DNA of 64,000 nt from the NCBI GenBank assembly GCA_964036045.1, contig OZ038401.1, positions 33,904,397-33,968,396 of the forward strand, given 5' to 3'. Positions within the stretch are counted from its first letter, which is position 1; every line of letters starts with the position of its first letter. Positions 30,535-39,839 of this stretch are shown here, piece after piece. This DNA comes from Eutreptiella sp. 'Long Island Sound 2002' (lineage: Eukaryota; Euglenozoa; Euglenophyceae; Eutreptiales; Eutreptiaceae). A model generated the notes under the pieces. The model did no database searches. It worked only from the letters and a program-made list of their open reading frames with translations, and was not told the origin of the DNA. Both the position numbers and the translations under genes were made by a program.

Positions 30535-31147
30535 TGGGCCACTTGGTGGAGCACCGCAGCGACCATGGGGAATGGAGAATCCACATGGGTACAACTGGTG
30601 TTGGTTGGGTACCACGCTGCAGTGTCTGTTGGTGGCGTCGGGTGGACATGCAGGACACGCAGGACACGCAGGATGCCTGGACGAGGAGGGTGTCTGGGGA
30701 CCATTGTGGCAGGGTGTTGTGGCACATGGAGGAGGTGGTGCATACAATCCACAGGACATTGCTGAGAGGCTGGCAATGGAGGATGCCATGTGTGAGACGG
30801 TGTGCCGATGCAGCGGGCGATGCAAGTGCAAAGCCCCTGCACCAAAATTCCAATGGATGCGGCAGGCGGAGATGCCCGAGTGTTGGAAGTACATGGTGCC
30901 CAAGCTCACGGCCGCTGGGGTGGTTGCTCTGTCATGTTGTTTGTCGTACGAGCAGTTCTGGCAATACTGTGGTGCCTGTGGGGTGAAGGTTCTGCGGGAG
31001 GGGGGGGAGACAGCCATGCCAGCGCAGATATTGCATGTGACGAACCAGGGACAGAGTGTGCGCCAGCGTGTGAAGGAGGGAATGAAGGGGAGACCGGTTG
31101 GGTTACCTGACAACCCCCCCCCCCGTGTCCGTGTGGGGGTGACCTGA
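30521..31147 (+). CDS. USP-type (C19) deubiquitinase, N-terminal half
   Basis: ATG 30521 overlaps the previous stop by 14 bases (ATGCAGGTGCATAG); the frame is open further upstream. Residues 17-37, PHGYNWCWLGTTLQCLL, match the USP Cys box (GLxNxGNTCYxNsxLQ), with Cys27 as nucleophile. Two CxC/CxxC elements (CRCSGRCKCK; YCGACGVK) could be the finger. The frame stops at 31145, twenty bases after an 11-C run; the His box lies in the next ORF in another frame. The complete peptidase therefore needs a one-base shift at the C run or a splice. Confidence 0.65.
   Translation: MQVHSGPLGGAPQRPWGMENPHGYNWCWLGTTLQCLLVASGGHAGHAGHAGCLDEEGVWGPLWQGVVAHGGGGAYNPQDIAERLAMEDAMCETVCRCSGRCKCKAPAPKFQWMRQAEMPECWKYMVPKLTAAGVVALSCCLSYEQFWQYCGACGVKVLREGGETAMPAQILHVTNQGQSVRQRVKEGMKGRPVGLPDNPPPRVRVGVT
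31114..31124. repeat. C11 run at the USP frame change
   Basis: Frame 2 (USP Cys box) and frame 1 (USP His box) are both open through this run. Frame 1 downstream reads PCPCGGDLREAPMYTSVV, so one indel within the run makes a continuous USP-transposase protein. Confidence 0.85.
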
Positions 31148-31158
31148 GGGAGGCACCA

Positions 31159-34100
31159 ATGTATACATCGGTGGTATACAACGAGGTCGTGGGGTTACAT
31201 GCCCACAACCAGCAGGAGTACAAGTTGGTTGTCGACCATGAGTTTCTCGATTGCCTGGGGTGGCAATGGTCCTTGCCTGCCATGGTGTTGCACATTGGAG
31301 CGACGAGGGAGGAGGGTCACTTTGTGGTGCATGTCGTTTTCAACGACAGGTGGTGGTTGTGTAACGACACCACGGTGAAGGCCATGAATCCCCCCCCCGA
31401 CCCGCGAAAGGCGACGTTTCTGCTATACAAGCGGAAACAGACAGATTTGGTTGTACCAGACATGTCGCAGCGTGCCTCCCAACGGACAGGACCGCCGGCC
31501 CCTGGTCAGACCCGGGATGCCCGGAGCGTACCTACTGACACCTCGGTGCCAGCCATGGCGCTGGCACCAGGTGCGTCCCCCCCCACCCCTCCTTCAACAC
31601 AGGGTGCATCAAGGGTGGAGTACATCAGGAACAGGCCTATGCATGCCCAGAGCGTGCCTATGGACGCCTCTGTGCCAGCCATGGCGCTGGCACAAGGCGC
31701 ACCCCCCCCTTCCCCAACTGCTTCAAGGGTAGGGGACATGAGTACGCATGCCCAGAGCATGCCTAATGAGATGTGTGTGGCTGCCTCGGCGCCGCTACAG
31801 ACGTCCTCAGAATTTGTTGAGGCAGTGGCACAGTTGCTGCAGAAGCGCAAGGTGCGAGTGGCAAGGCATCTGAGAGTGCGTGTTGAAGCACACCAGATGC
31901 AACTGAGAGCACGGCATGCAAAAGAGTGGGATGCGCGGCATGCAGAGCATGGCATGTCACAATCCTCCGTGGCACAATCAGTCGAGCAAGACAGGTTGAG
32001 GTCTGTTGCATTGGCCGCATCGGGGAAGGACGCATTGTGCGTGTTGATGCAGGCCACTCCCATGCAACTGGACAGTGGTCCAAAGACACTACAAATGTTT
32101 GTAGCCGCCCATTGGCAGTATCAGTTCACGACAAGTGGGGGTGTTGAGTGTGTGTGTTGTGCGTGGGCAAATGTGTGTGGCATTCCTGGGGTGGCGCGTC
32201 CCCCTAAGAAAAGTGAAGCCCTGGTGTTGGGAACATATGCTGTAGGGATGCGCATGAAGACCTCCGGCCCAAAAACGTGGCGGAAGGAGGTGTTGGAAAG
32301 CCACTTGGGGTTATCACGTGGCACAACATCAAACCGAAAGAATCTGCATAGGCCAGGGCACCACCACCGATTGGCTGAGGACAGTTTCAAGCTGCATTGT
32401 GCAGAGCGGTATTGCGCATTGTGCCCCACTGCTGCTGCCACAGCTGTGGTGGTGGGAGCGACCGTTGTGTTCGTCAGGGCGGAAGCCATGGACATTGGTG
32501 TGGCTATGTCGGATGCTGAGGCAGCCATTCTGTCACGGTTGGTTGAGGTGTATATTGGGTTACGCATGTGCACTTCCGTCCGTGCTATAAGTGAGCGCAT
32601 TCTTCTGCACTGTTCTCTGACATCTGCCCCTGGGCACCATGCATCACGGCGGTGGATAGTTGAGAAGGCTATTGCAGCAATGCATGATGCCATGCAGGAT
32701 GAGGTGACGCACACCTTATTCCTGGCAACGTTCATTGCAGTGTTGCTTGACGGCTCGGATAGGCAGAGGCATCGCGTCAATGAGTACGCCATTCTGCTTA
32801 TTTTCCCGGGCACTGGCCCTGGGGGCATGTGTGAGGTGTTCCTTGGGGTGGTGGATGTGGCCTGTGGTGATGCGCAGGAGATTGCAACACAGTTGGAATG
32901 CGTTCTATTGTCCTGGATTCCTGACCGCGATTGGTGGGCAAAGAGGGTAGTGACCTTTGCAGTGGACGGGGCTTCCAACCTTGGTGTGCGGGGTGCCAGT
33001 GCGCGGCAGGTTGTTGATGTCTCTGTCATTGAGAGCAATGTGTTTGCCTTGATTGGGAAGTGGTTGGTGTTGATGACACCCTTGGGTGAGCCGTGCCATG
33101 TGTTGCAGCGCAAGTTGGGTCTTGCGCTGGAGGCTGCCGGCGCGACCCATGTTGATTACATGGCGGCCGTCGATCGGCAGCGAGGCTTGTACAGTGGGGC
33201 ACGGCAGTGGAAGGAGTTGCAAAAGTGTGTGCAGAAGCATGTGCAGGATAACCGTAGTGGCTTGCAACTGATCCCCACAAGTCATCGCATCAGGTGGTCA
33301 CAGGCAAATGCACGGCGCAACACTGCTTTTTTGGCCAATGTCCCCTGGGTGGCACGACACTTGGATTCCAAGGTGCAGCACTCTACCAAAGAGGAGGATG
33401 TGTGGGAGGACTGCCATGATGCCAGTTTGCTTGCATGGGGGGTGGTTTATGGGGACATCTTGCATGGCATGCGGTGTTTTAACAGTGTGGCACAACTGTG
33501 CGCGCCCACAGGTGCACACTTAGCCACTGCCACAGGTATGCTACAAGCCCGGTTGCAGAAGGTGGCTTGCGAGGAGGGTCGAGGGTGGTTGCAGTTCAAG
33601 GAGCAAACTGCGACCGGTGCATGGCATGGTGTGCAGTTGGTGCAGTTTGATTCAGGTGGGCAGAAGTGTGGAACAACCCCTCCTTTTCCTGGCGTTCAGG
33701 CGCGTGCAGTAACTGATGCGTTGCTTGCAGGCATCAAGGAGGGGCAGGCAACCATTGACCCCAGGGGGGTGTTGGAGTGCGCAGTATTGTTGGACCATGG
33801 CCGTTTCCTTGGCCTCCCGGTCAATGAGCGTGCTGCATATGGGGTAGAGCAGTTGCGTCAATTTATGGCTGCACACCAAGAAGAGTTGTGCGCGGCACAT
33901 GTGAACTATGACCGTGCCTTGGTAGAGTGGGCAGACCTTAAGGAGCACATGGTGCAGCACTTTGCAACTGTGCAAATGTCCAAGATGTGGGAGGCATTGG
34001 CACCCGAAAGGGCACATGCACAGTGGGTCAATGTGTGGCGCGTTCTCGCATTATTGCGAACGTATTGCCCCGCTGAAGCTGCAGTAGAGCGTGCCATCTC

Positions 34101-35019
34101 TTTGCGTGGGAGGTTCTGCAGCAATATGCATGACATTGTGGAGACACATGTCCTCAGCATGTGCATGGCATTGCATTCCAACTTGCCCCCTTTACAGCAA
34201 TGGGCAAAGGGACAAGGTGTTGCAGTGGCACGCCACTTGGCTGCCCGTGCACGCTTCGATCTGCACCCAAGACAGAGGGTTTCAAGGAAGGTAAGTGAAA
34301 GAGAATCTCTGGAAGCTGCGATGCTGCAGTGTCTACAAGGTAATGAAGCGGTGGCTGATGATGGTGACAACCCGCCCTTCTTTGGAGGGCCGGGTACACC
34401 ACTAGCATCCACGGCCCCCTCAGGAAAGGGTACAGAACGGCACCAGGCTGATGTGGTACGCACTGTGGCACCAGATGGGACCCCTGACTCGCATGCTGGC
34501 AACCACAACTTCATCGCTTTTCGCAGAGGTATGGAGTGTGCCACATGCAAGAAGGAGGTTCGCATGTGGTGCAATACATGTCTAGTGTGTCATGCATGCT
34601 TTTGCGCAAGCCCGCGTCCTTGTGGGGACGTGGTGGTGAATGTTGTAGGTGATGTCTGTGATGAGGGGGAGAACAATAGTGCAGACGAATTGGCCACAAC
34701 GCGCAAGCCAAATAAGGGGCGCAGTGTGGCTAGGATGCAGGCGAAGTTGGCAATGGCAGTGCAGAATGGCAGGGTGCGTGATTGGACGAGGGTGGCGTTG
34801 GTGCATTGTCTTGATGTGCTTGGTGTGAAGGTGGCAAGTAACAACACTCGGCGGGAACTGCGGGACCTTGCTACGCAGCACGCATTGCCATTGTTGGAAG
34901 AATGGGATGCGTTTGTGCCAGACACGGACCGTGTCACGCGTTCTGCGGCACCACCAAGCAGCTCCCAGCCCAGTTGCTCGCAGCCAGTGGATGACATGGA
35001 TGGACTCATCGATGAATGA
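31159..35019 (+). CDS. USP His-box region fused to hAT-like transposase (1286 aa)
   Basis: Residues 1-75 carry a USP His box: LPAMVLHIGATREEGHFVVH (His54) and WWLCNDTTV (Asp70). Residues ~100-220 are Pro/Ala-rich with repeated SVPxDxSVPAMALA. Residues ~310-400 form a BED/TTF-like zinc finger (CVCCAW...TWRKEVLESH). A hAT-type RNase H-like core follows: LLDGSDRQ (Asp531), VDGASN (Asp603), CHVLQRKLGLAL, SHRIRWSQAN and the C-terminal dimerisation motif YCPAEAAVERAISLRGRF (Glu977). The C terminus adds a Cys-rich ribbon (CATCKKEVRMWCNTCLVC) and a SAP-like helix pair before TGA. hAT transposases cut and paste DNA; fusion to a USP half is unusual. It is intact over 1286 codons. Confidence 0.8.
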   Translation: MYTSVVYNEVVGLHAHNQQEYKLVVDHEFLDCLGWQWSLPAMVLHIGATREEGHFVVHVVFNDRWWLCNDTTVKAMNPPPDPRKATFLLYKRKQTDLVVPDMSQRASQRTGPPAPGQTRDARSVPTDTSVPAMALAPGASPPTPPSTQGASRVEYIRNRPMHAQSVPMDASVPAMALAQGAPPPSPTASRVGDMSTHAQSMPNEMCVAASAPLQTSSEFVEAVAQLLQKRKVRVARHLRVRVEAHQMQLRARHAKEWDARHAEHGMSQSSVAQSVEQDRLRSVALAASGKDALCVLMQATPMQLDSGPKTLQMFVAAHWQYQFTTSGGVECVCCAWANVCGIPGVARPPKKSEALVLGTYAVGMRMKTSGPKTWRKEVLESHLGLSRGTTSNRKNLHRPGHHHRLAEDSFKLHCAERYCALCPTAAATAVVVGATVVFVRAEAMDIGVAMSDAEAAILSRLVEVYIGLRMCTSVRAISERILLHCSLTSAPGHHASRRWIVEKAIAAMHDAMQDEVTHTLFLATFIAVLLDGSDRQRHRVNEYAILLIFPGTGPGGMCEVFLGVVDVACGDAQEIATQLECVLLSWIPDRDWWAKRVVTFAVDGASNLGVRGASARQVVDVSVIESNVFALIGKWLVLMTPLGEPCHVLQRKLGLALEAAGATHVDYMAAVDRQRGLYSGARQWKELQKCVQKHVQDNRSGLQLIPTSHRIRWSQANARRNTAFLANVPWVARHLDSKVQHSTKEEDVWEDCHDASLLAWGVVYGDILHGMRCFNSVAQLCAPTGAHLATATGMLQARLQKVACEEGRGWLQFKEQTATGAWHGVQLVQFDSGGQKCGTTPPFPGVQARAVTDALLAGIKEGQATIDPRGVLECAVLLDHGRFLGLPVNERAAYGVEQLRQFMAAHQEELCAAHVNYDRALVEWADLKEHMVQHFATVQMSKMWEALAPERAHAQWVNVWRVLALLRTYCPAEAAVERAISLRGRFCSNMHDIVETHVLSMCMALHSNLPPLQQWAKGQGVAVARHLAARARFDLHPRQRVSRKVSERESLEAAMLQCLQGNEAVADDGDNPPFFGGPGTPLASTAPSGKGTERHQADVVRTVAPDGTPDSHAGNHNFIAFRRGMECATCKKEVRMWCNTCLVCHACFCASPRPCGDVVVNVVGDVCDEGENNSADELATTRKPNKGRSVARMQAKLAMAVQNGRVRDWTRVALVHCLDVLGVKVASNNTRRELRDLATQHALPLLEEWDAFVPDTDRVTRSAAPPSSSQPSCSQPVDDMDGLIDE

Positions 35020-35503
35020 GAGGATGCCCACGTATTCGCATGTGCCTTTTTGTTGTTGTGCGCTCTCTTTGAAGATTTTGCCCATTTTCCGCGTTGCAAC
35101 ATTTGGTGTTCTATGGTGTACCATGACCATTTTATGTGTGGATCCGAATTTAACTGATGCCAATTGCCATGGTCAGGATGCTATCCGTTGAGATTTCTGC
35201 CCCTTTCCCTGTTTGGCACATTTCCCCCACGTTACCCATTTGGTTTTCAGTGCTATGTATGGCCGTTTTGTGTGGTGGTCGTTCAATTTTCCCATTTATC
35301 CTGCTCCCACATTTTCCCCTTTCCCCTTTCCCCTTTCCCCTTTCCCCTTTCCCCTTTCCCCTTTCCCCTTTCCCTTTCCCAAAGTGTATTTTTCCTTGGC
35401 CACTTTTGCTGCTCACCCATTTTCCCCATTGCCCCGTTGTGGTGCTCAAAGTGGTTTTTATTTTTGTGTTGCCATGTTTCTGATTGTCACAGATGCTGTC
35501 TGC
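35020..35503. other. Element B right non-coding region
   Basis: 3' region of the transposase gene. It contains a CCCTTTC array (35311-35380) and otherwise unique T-rich sequence up to the right TIR. Confidence 0.6.
35311..35380. repeat. CCCCTTT heptamer tract
   Basis: About nine tandem CCCCTTT units. The C strand could form an i-motif and the G strand (AAAGGGG) a G-quadruplex. Confidence 0.95.
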
Positions 35504-35702
35504 TGTCAACAACAGGTGTGCAATTGTTTTCCAAACGGGGGGGGTTTGTGTGTTCTGTTTTTTGTGGCGCCTTTTTTCCTTGGGGGGGGGGGGGGGATGG
35601 AAGGCACCTGATAGTGGGGGGGGGGGGATGGGTGGGTCAAGGGGGGGGGGTTCCTGTGACGAATTTGGTGTGGACAACGGCAAGGGGGGGGGTGATTTAG
35701 GG
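35504..35702. repeat. Element B right terminal inverted repeat (~199 bp)
   Basis: Reverse complement of the left TIR (see the left TIR for shared blocks). Its length differs by homopolymer variation. Confidence 0.85.
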
Positions 35703-36310
35703 ATAGTTTCTCCCAATTTCCTCTAGACATTAGACCCCTAGACCCACTTCCAATAGACAAGAATATCAGACATCTTCTTGGACAGACCGCACACACAACA
35801 CCCCTTATCAGACATCAGACATCAGACTTTATACACAATCCTGGTTTCTGCATCAACGTGCTCTTCTCCCCGCCTCACTGCTGGATTCATACCGCGACAC
35901 CCTAGATGATCTCGTGAGGCAATCACGGCACTATCACTCGCTCCCGCGACGTGCCAGAGTGTGGACAACGTCCGCAGAATGGCACCGTAGGGGGGGTAGG
36001 GGTCCTTGTATGCGACACCGTGCAGCCGCTCTCCCCCCCTCCGGGCTGTGAGAGACAGTGGGTTGGGGGCATGGCGCCAACACCGCCCAACTTTGTTAGT
36101 GTTTGCTTGCTTTTCATCAAACCATCATTCGCTAGATATCGCCACACAGGGCGCTATACAAATATCGCTTGTTGCGAGGAGCTTTCCACCGGAAGATTAG
36201 CAAGACCGGCCGGTATACAAATGTCGTTTGTTGCGAAGTGATGATCCTACATTCGGAGCAAAAATCCGGCCCAAGTGCAGCGCCAATTCTTTCTGGGGCG
36301 AACACCTTGT
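35703..36310. other. Right flank of element B; short direct repeat, no clear gene
   Basis: TATCAGACATCAGACATCAG followed by ACTTTA at 35806-35832 duplicates 17064-17090. Short frames (e.g. YRDTLDDLVRQSRHYH around 35895) may be remnants of a disrupted gene. Related CAAATATCGCTTGTTGCGAGGA/CAAATGTCGTTTGTTGCGAAG phrases occur near 36160 and 36220. Confidence 0.45.
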
Positions 36311-36316
36311 GTTCTT

Positions 36317-36336
36317 TCTTTCTTTCTTTCTTTCTT
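36317..36336. repeat. CTTT microsatellite
   Basis: Five tandem TTTC units. Confidence 0.95.
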
Positions 36337-36353
36337 GTTTCTCTTTCGCATGC

Positions 36354-36645
36354 TTTGTTGCGTGGCCCCTTGAGTTGGGGTTAGGGACTCTTAATCCACG
36401 CTTTGTTGCGTGGCCCCTTAAGTTGGGGTTAGGGACTTTCAATCCACACTTTGTTGCGTGGCCCCTTTAGTAGGGGTTAGGGACTCGCAATCCATGCTTT
36501 GTTGCGTGGCCCCTTGAGTTGGGGTTAGGGACTCTCAATCCACGCTTTGTTGCGTGACCCCTTGAGTTGAGGTTAGGGACTCTCAATCCATTCTTTGTTA
36601 CGTGGCCCCTTGAGTTGGGCTTATGGACTCGCAATCCATGCGACG
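36354..36645. repeat. 48-bp tandem repeat, six units, with GGGGTTAGGG core
   Basis: Unit begins TTTGTTGCGTGGCCCCTTGA and contains GTTGGGGTTAGGGACTC. Successive units start 48 bases apart (36354, 36402, ...). Each unit holds one telomere-like GGGGTTAGGG, but not in tandem. Confidence 0.9.
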
Positions 36646-36649
36646 TTTT

Positions 36650-36932
36650 TCCACCCTTTTATTCGGCAATTGCTCCAAGGGGCGGTTCCCTTTGTAAAAT
36701 CTTTCAAAGGCCATCATGGTGCCCAAACCCAAACCTTTGTGTGCCGAAACCTAAACCACAACACATGCAATCGCCGCAGAGCGATGGTAGTAGGCACCAT
36801 GTTGGTCCGCGCAAAGCTGAATAGGGTATTGAGGGTATGTTGTGTTTCATCGTTGCTGTGTTCCGTTTGAAGGGGTGTGTGCCATTTATTTGGCCCTTGC
36901 GTTGCTCCCTTTGTACAGCCCGGCGACACACC
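36650..36932. other. No gene recognised
   Basis: Unique sequence between the 48-bp repeats and the small zinc-finger ORF. It could contain the upstream region of that ORF. Confidence 0.4.
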
Positions 36933-37445
36933 ATGGCGACACTCGACATGGAGGAGCCGTTCAAGCGAGGGAGTTGTGTGGTGTGCAAGTAGAAGGGCCG
37001 CCACAAAGCATGTCTTACATGCCTCGTAGCCTACCACAACCAAAGTGGACACACCTTCCCATTTGCAGCCCCCTCTTCACAACAACCACCAGCAGCTTCT
37101 CCAGACCCGCCAGCAGCCCCTACTCAACCGCAGAAGCCCCTGTTCCGCCTGTGGACAATGACCCATCTCTTGCCTCAGAATTTGTTACCCATGCTGCCTG
37201 TTGTGGAAAATGTGGCTACATGGATGCCTCGTCTGGTCAATGCCGATGCACAGAGGATATTTGTGGCTATGGGTAACGTTTCAAGGGTCGGCTTCTTAGT
37301 GGGTGAGAGATTGCAGCATTTCACTTCGGTGAAGCACGAGGCATGGGTGCATACTCCTCCACCTGAACCGCCGACTTTTGGTAGCATTGAATGGTTTGTG
37401 GTAAAAGGGGCCGCAGCCGACACGACACTATGCAGATGTGCATGA
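36933..37445 (+). CDS. Small Cys-rich protein with in-frame TAG
   Basis: From ATG 36933 the frame reads MATLDMEEPFKRGSCVVCK, TAG (36990-36992), KGRHKACLTCLVAYH, a possible CxxC...CxxC zinc site that spans the TAG, then a Gln/Pro-rich linker. It continues to PRLVNADAQRIFVAMGNVSR and ends TTLCRCA with TGA at 37443. With TAG as sense it is a 170-residue protein. Family not recognised. The coherence on both sides of TAG is the main evidence for a real gene. Confidence 0.5.
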
Positions 37446-38218
37446 CACTGCACTGCACCCTCCCCTTGTTTCCCCGCGCCCCCCGGTTTGTTTGTGAGAA
37501 AAAGTCCCAAGGCTTGGTTAGAGTTGGGGGTTAAAAGAAAAAAAGGATGGACTTCTGCTTAGAGGTCTCTGAAAAGCTCCCCCTCTGAGGAGGAGGAGGA
37601 GGAATCTCGGCGGGTGCGCTTCGACTTAAGCTCCCGTTGGGCGTCGTCCCGCCTCTCTTGTTGCGCTTCCCGATGCTTTTAAGCGGACGAGATCGCTCAG
37701 CCCCGGAGGTCGTTGCCTCGGACTCACTTGGGAGCGGGGGGGGGGGGGGGGGGTGGCAGGAGGCTTTGCCTGGGTAGAGGCAGGGGAGGGAAGCTTGACG
37801 ACGATGAAGCAACGTGGCCTGGTGCACAGGAGGCCGCTGCATCGGACTGGGCATCATCAGCCTATGCAAGTGCATGCCCTGATTTTTTTCTTTCTCTTAT
37901 GAGGCACCCAATTCAGCACCGCCTCGTGCTCGCATCATGTCGAAGGGGGAAGGGGGGGGGAGACGGGGAAAGGGGCAGGGGCCCAGCACGGCCACCCTCA
38001 AGACTTTCTTCTCGGTAATGACGAGAAAGCACTATTATCGCATACATACCTTTGTACCCCCCCCCCCCACCCCACACACATCCCCCTTGGTGGTATGCAT
38101 GTGGTAGTAGCTGGTCGCGTGCAAGCCCCCCCACCTTGGGACCCCCCCCCCGCGGCCAAATTCCCCCTCCTACACCCCCAAGCCCAGCCCCCAGCCCCCA
38201 CAACTACCATGGCAGCCT
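37446..38218. other. Low-complexity region, possible minus-strand exon
   Basis: G/C runs near 37740 and 38060. On the minus strand 37681-37559 reads HREAQQERRDDAQRELKSKR, RTRRDSSSSSSEGELFRDL and a stop, which resembles a gene 3' end preceded by a possible acceptor, but the upstream exon was not found. Confidence 0.3.
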
Positions 38219-38905
38219 ATGGGGACCTTTGCGGACATATGGGACCTATGGGGGCCTTTGGGGACCTATAGGGGCCTATGGGGACCCATGGGGACCTATG
38301 GGGCCTATGGGGACCTATGGGGGCCCGTGGGGACTTATGGGGACGTACGGCGACTTATAGGGACCTATGGGAACCTATGGGGGCCTGTGGGGACCTATAG
38401 GGACCTTTGGGGAACTCCGGGGGCCTATAGACACCTATGGAGGCCTATGGGGACCTATGGGGGCCTGTTGGGACCTATGGGGACCTATGGGTGCTTGTGG
38501 GGACCTATGGGGACCCGTTGGGACCTATGGGGACCCATGGGGGCTTGTGGGGACCTATGGGGACCTAGGGGGCCTGTGGCGACTTATGGGAACCGATGGG
38601 GACCTATGGGGCCCTATGTGCACCTATGGGGGCCTGTTTGGACCTATCGGGGCTTTTGGGGGCCTATGGGGACCTATGGGGACCTGTGGGCGCCCGTGGG
38701 GACCTATGGGCACGTATGGGGGCCTGTGGGGACCTATGGGGACCTATCGGGGACCTATGGGGACCTATGGAGGCCTGTGGGGGCCTATGGGGGCCTTTGG
38801 GGACCTATGGGGGCCTGTGGGGACCCATTGGCACCTATGGGGGCCTATGGGGACCTATGGGGCCCTGTGGGGACCTGTGGGGATCAATGGGGACCTAGAG
38901 GATAG
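38219..38905. repeat. GGGGACCTAT decamer array (~68 units)
   Basis: Degenerate tandem decamer GGGGACCTAT/GGGGGCCTGT. Because 10 is not divisible by 3 the array is read in all three plus frames, and each stays open for hundreds of bases (Gly/Tyr/Trp-rich GTYGDLWGPM-type peptide). Treat as minisatellite, not as a gene. Confidence 0.95.
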
Positions 38906-39839
38906 TATGCACGAAGTCGCCCCCACCCCCCCTACCTACCTCCCCCCTTACCCCCCCTAACCCCCCCCCCCCCTACCTCCCCTTGGTGACCTGGCACCAG
39001 TATGAAAAGCCTCGGGATGGTAGCTCTGGGACGGATTGCCCACACGCTACCAGCCCCCAAGTCAGCCGTAGTGCATCGTGTTTGTCGTGCCACCCCGTGA
39101 CTCCTTTCCGGCCATTGTGGCCCTTGTTCCAGGTCTACTCCACCCGTGCGGTGCACTCTCTCTCCTCGTTGCCGTGTATCCAAGGGCTGAGTGCCGCACC
39201 CGAGGTGCGTCCCTCCCCCTTGCATAGCCCCCCTCCTCTTCACAATGGGCGCGTACTACCTACTTTGGCCAGACGTCGACGTCGCTGTGGCATTCTTCCA
39301 GGCCAATACACGGAGATTTGCGACGGGGAGTGCATTTGACGTATCTGCCACTCTGTGTGACACCTTGTGCAGGGGTATCTCGAAGTGTTTCCGGTGACGC
39401 TCCACTGGTGGGCCCCGCTCGCCTGAGCGCCATGTGGGTCGCAACGCCGCGCACCGGCGCGGCGCTCCCGTTGCCCCCCCGTCCTTGTGAGTCCTGGGAC
39501 CCCAACCCGGTAACGCGCTCGGTCAGGCGGCCCCGCGTTGATCTGCGCTCTCGCGCGATGGATTTTGTTTCTTTGCAACATGGCAACACTTGTGGCACGC
39601 TATGCTTTTCTTTGGCACCTAGACCGCTGGCTGCCACCCCTGCCGTCCTGCGTTGCTCTCGCAACCCCTCTACAACGCCCCCTCCTCTGTGTCTCGCGGC
39701 CACATGCCACCCGCTCCCTTCTCGCTACAACGTACCATGTCTACACACTCCTCGCGGTCCCAGGACCCCCCCCCCCCCCAAAGCTCCTTAAGCTAATGGA
39801 GGCGGAGCCCTCCGCCGGGGGCCATTCCCCATGTTTTTG
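38906..39839. other. Upstream region of LINE1; poly-C tracts and broken short frames
   Basis: C-rich tract at 38925-38985, then GC-rich sequence with short frames on both strands and no recognisable domain. It may be the 5' UTR or a decayed first ORF of LINE1. Confidence 0.4.

Larger units (their letters stand above)
17143..35702 (+). mobile_element. Element B: ~18.6-kb TIR element with OTU, USP and hAT-like transposase genes and an internal satellite
   Basis: The ends are long inverted repeats of about 195 bp (17143-17335 and 35504-35702). Inside, from left to right: a non-coding lead with a duplicated scrap of the transposase gene, an 8.8-kb satellite of 52-bp palindromic monomers, an unknown repeat-rich protein gene, an OTU-like peptidase, and a USP-like peptidase running into a hAT-like transposase. 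Exact termini and a target duplication could not be fixed because the outer edges are poly-C/poly-G. hAT transposons normally have short TIRs and 8-bp duplications, so the long TIRs and the cargo are unusual. Confidence 0.75.

Noticed and set aside
38219-38905. Gly/Trp/Tyr-rich repeat protein gene
   Set aside because: All three frames are open because the unit is ten bases; nothing marks one frame as real.
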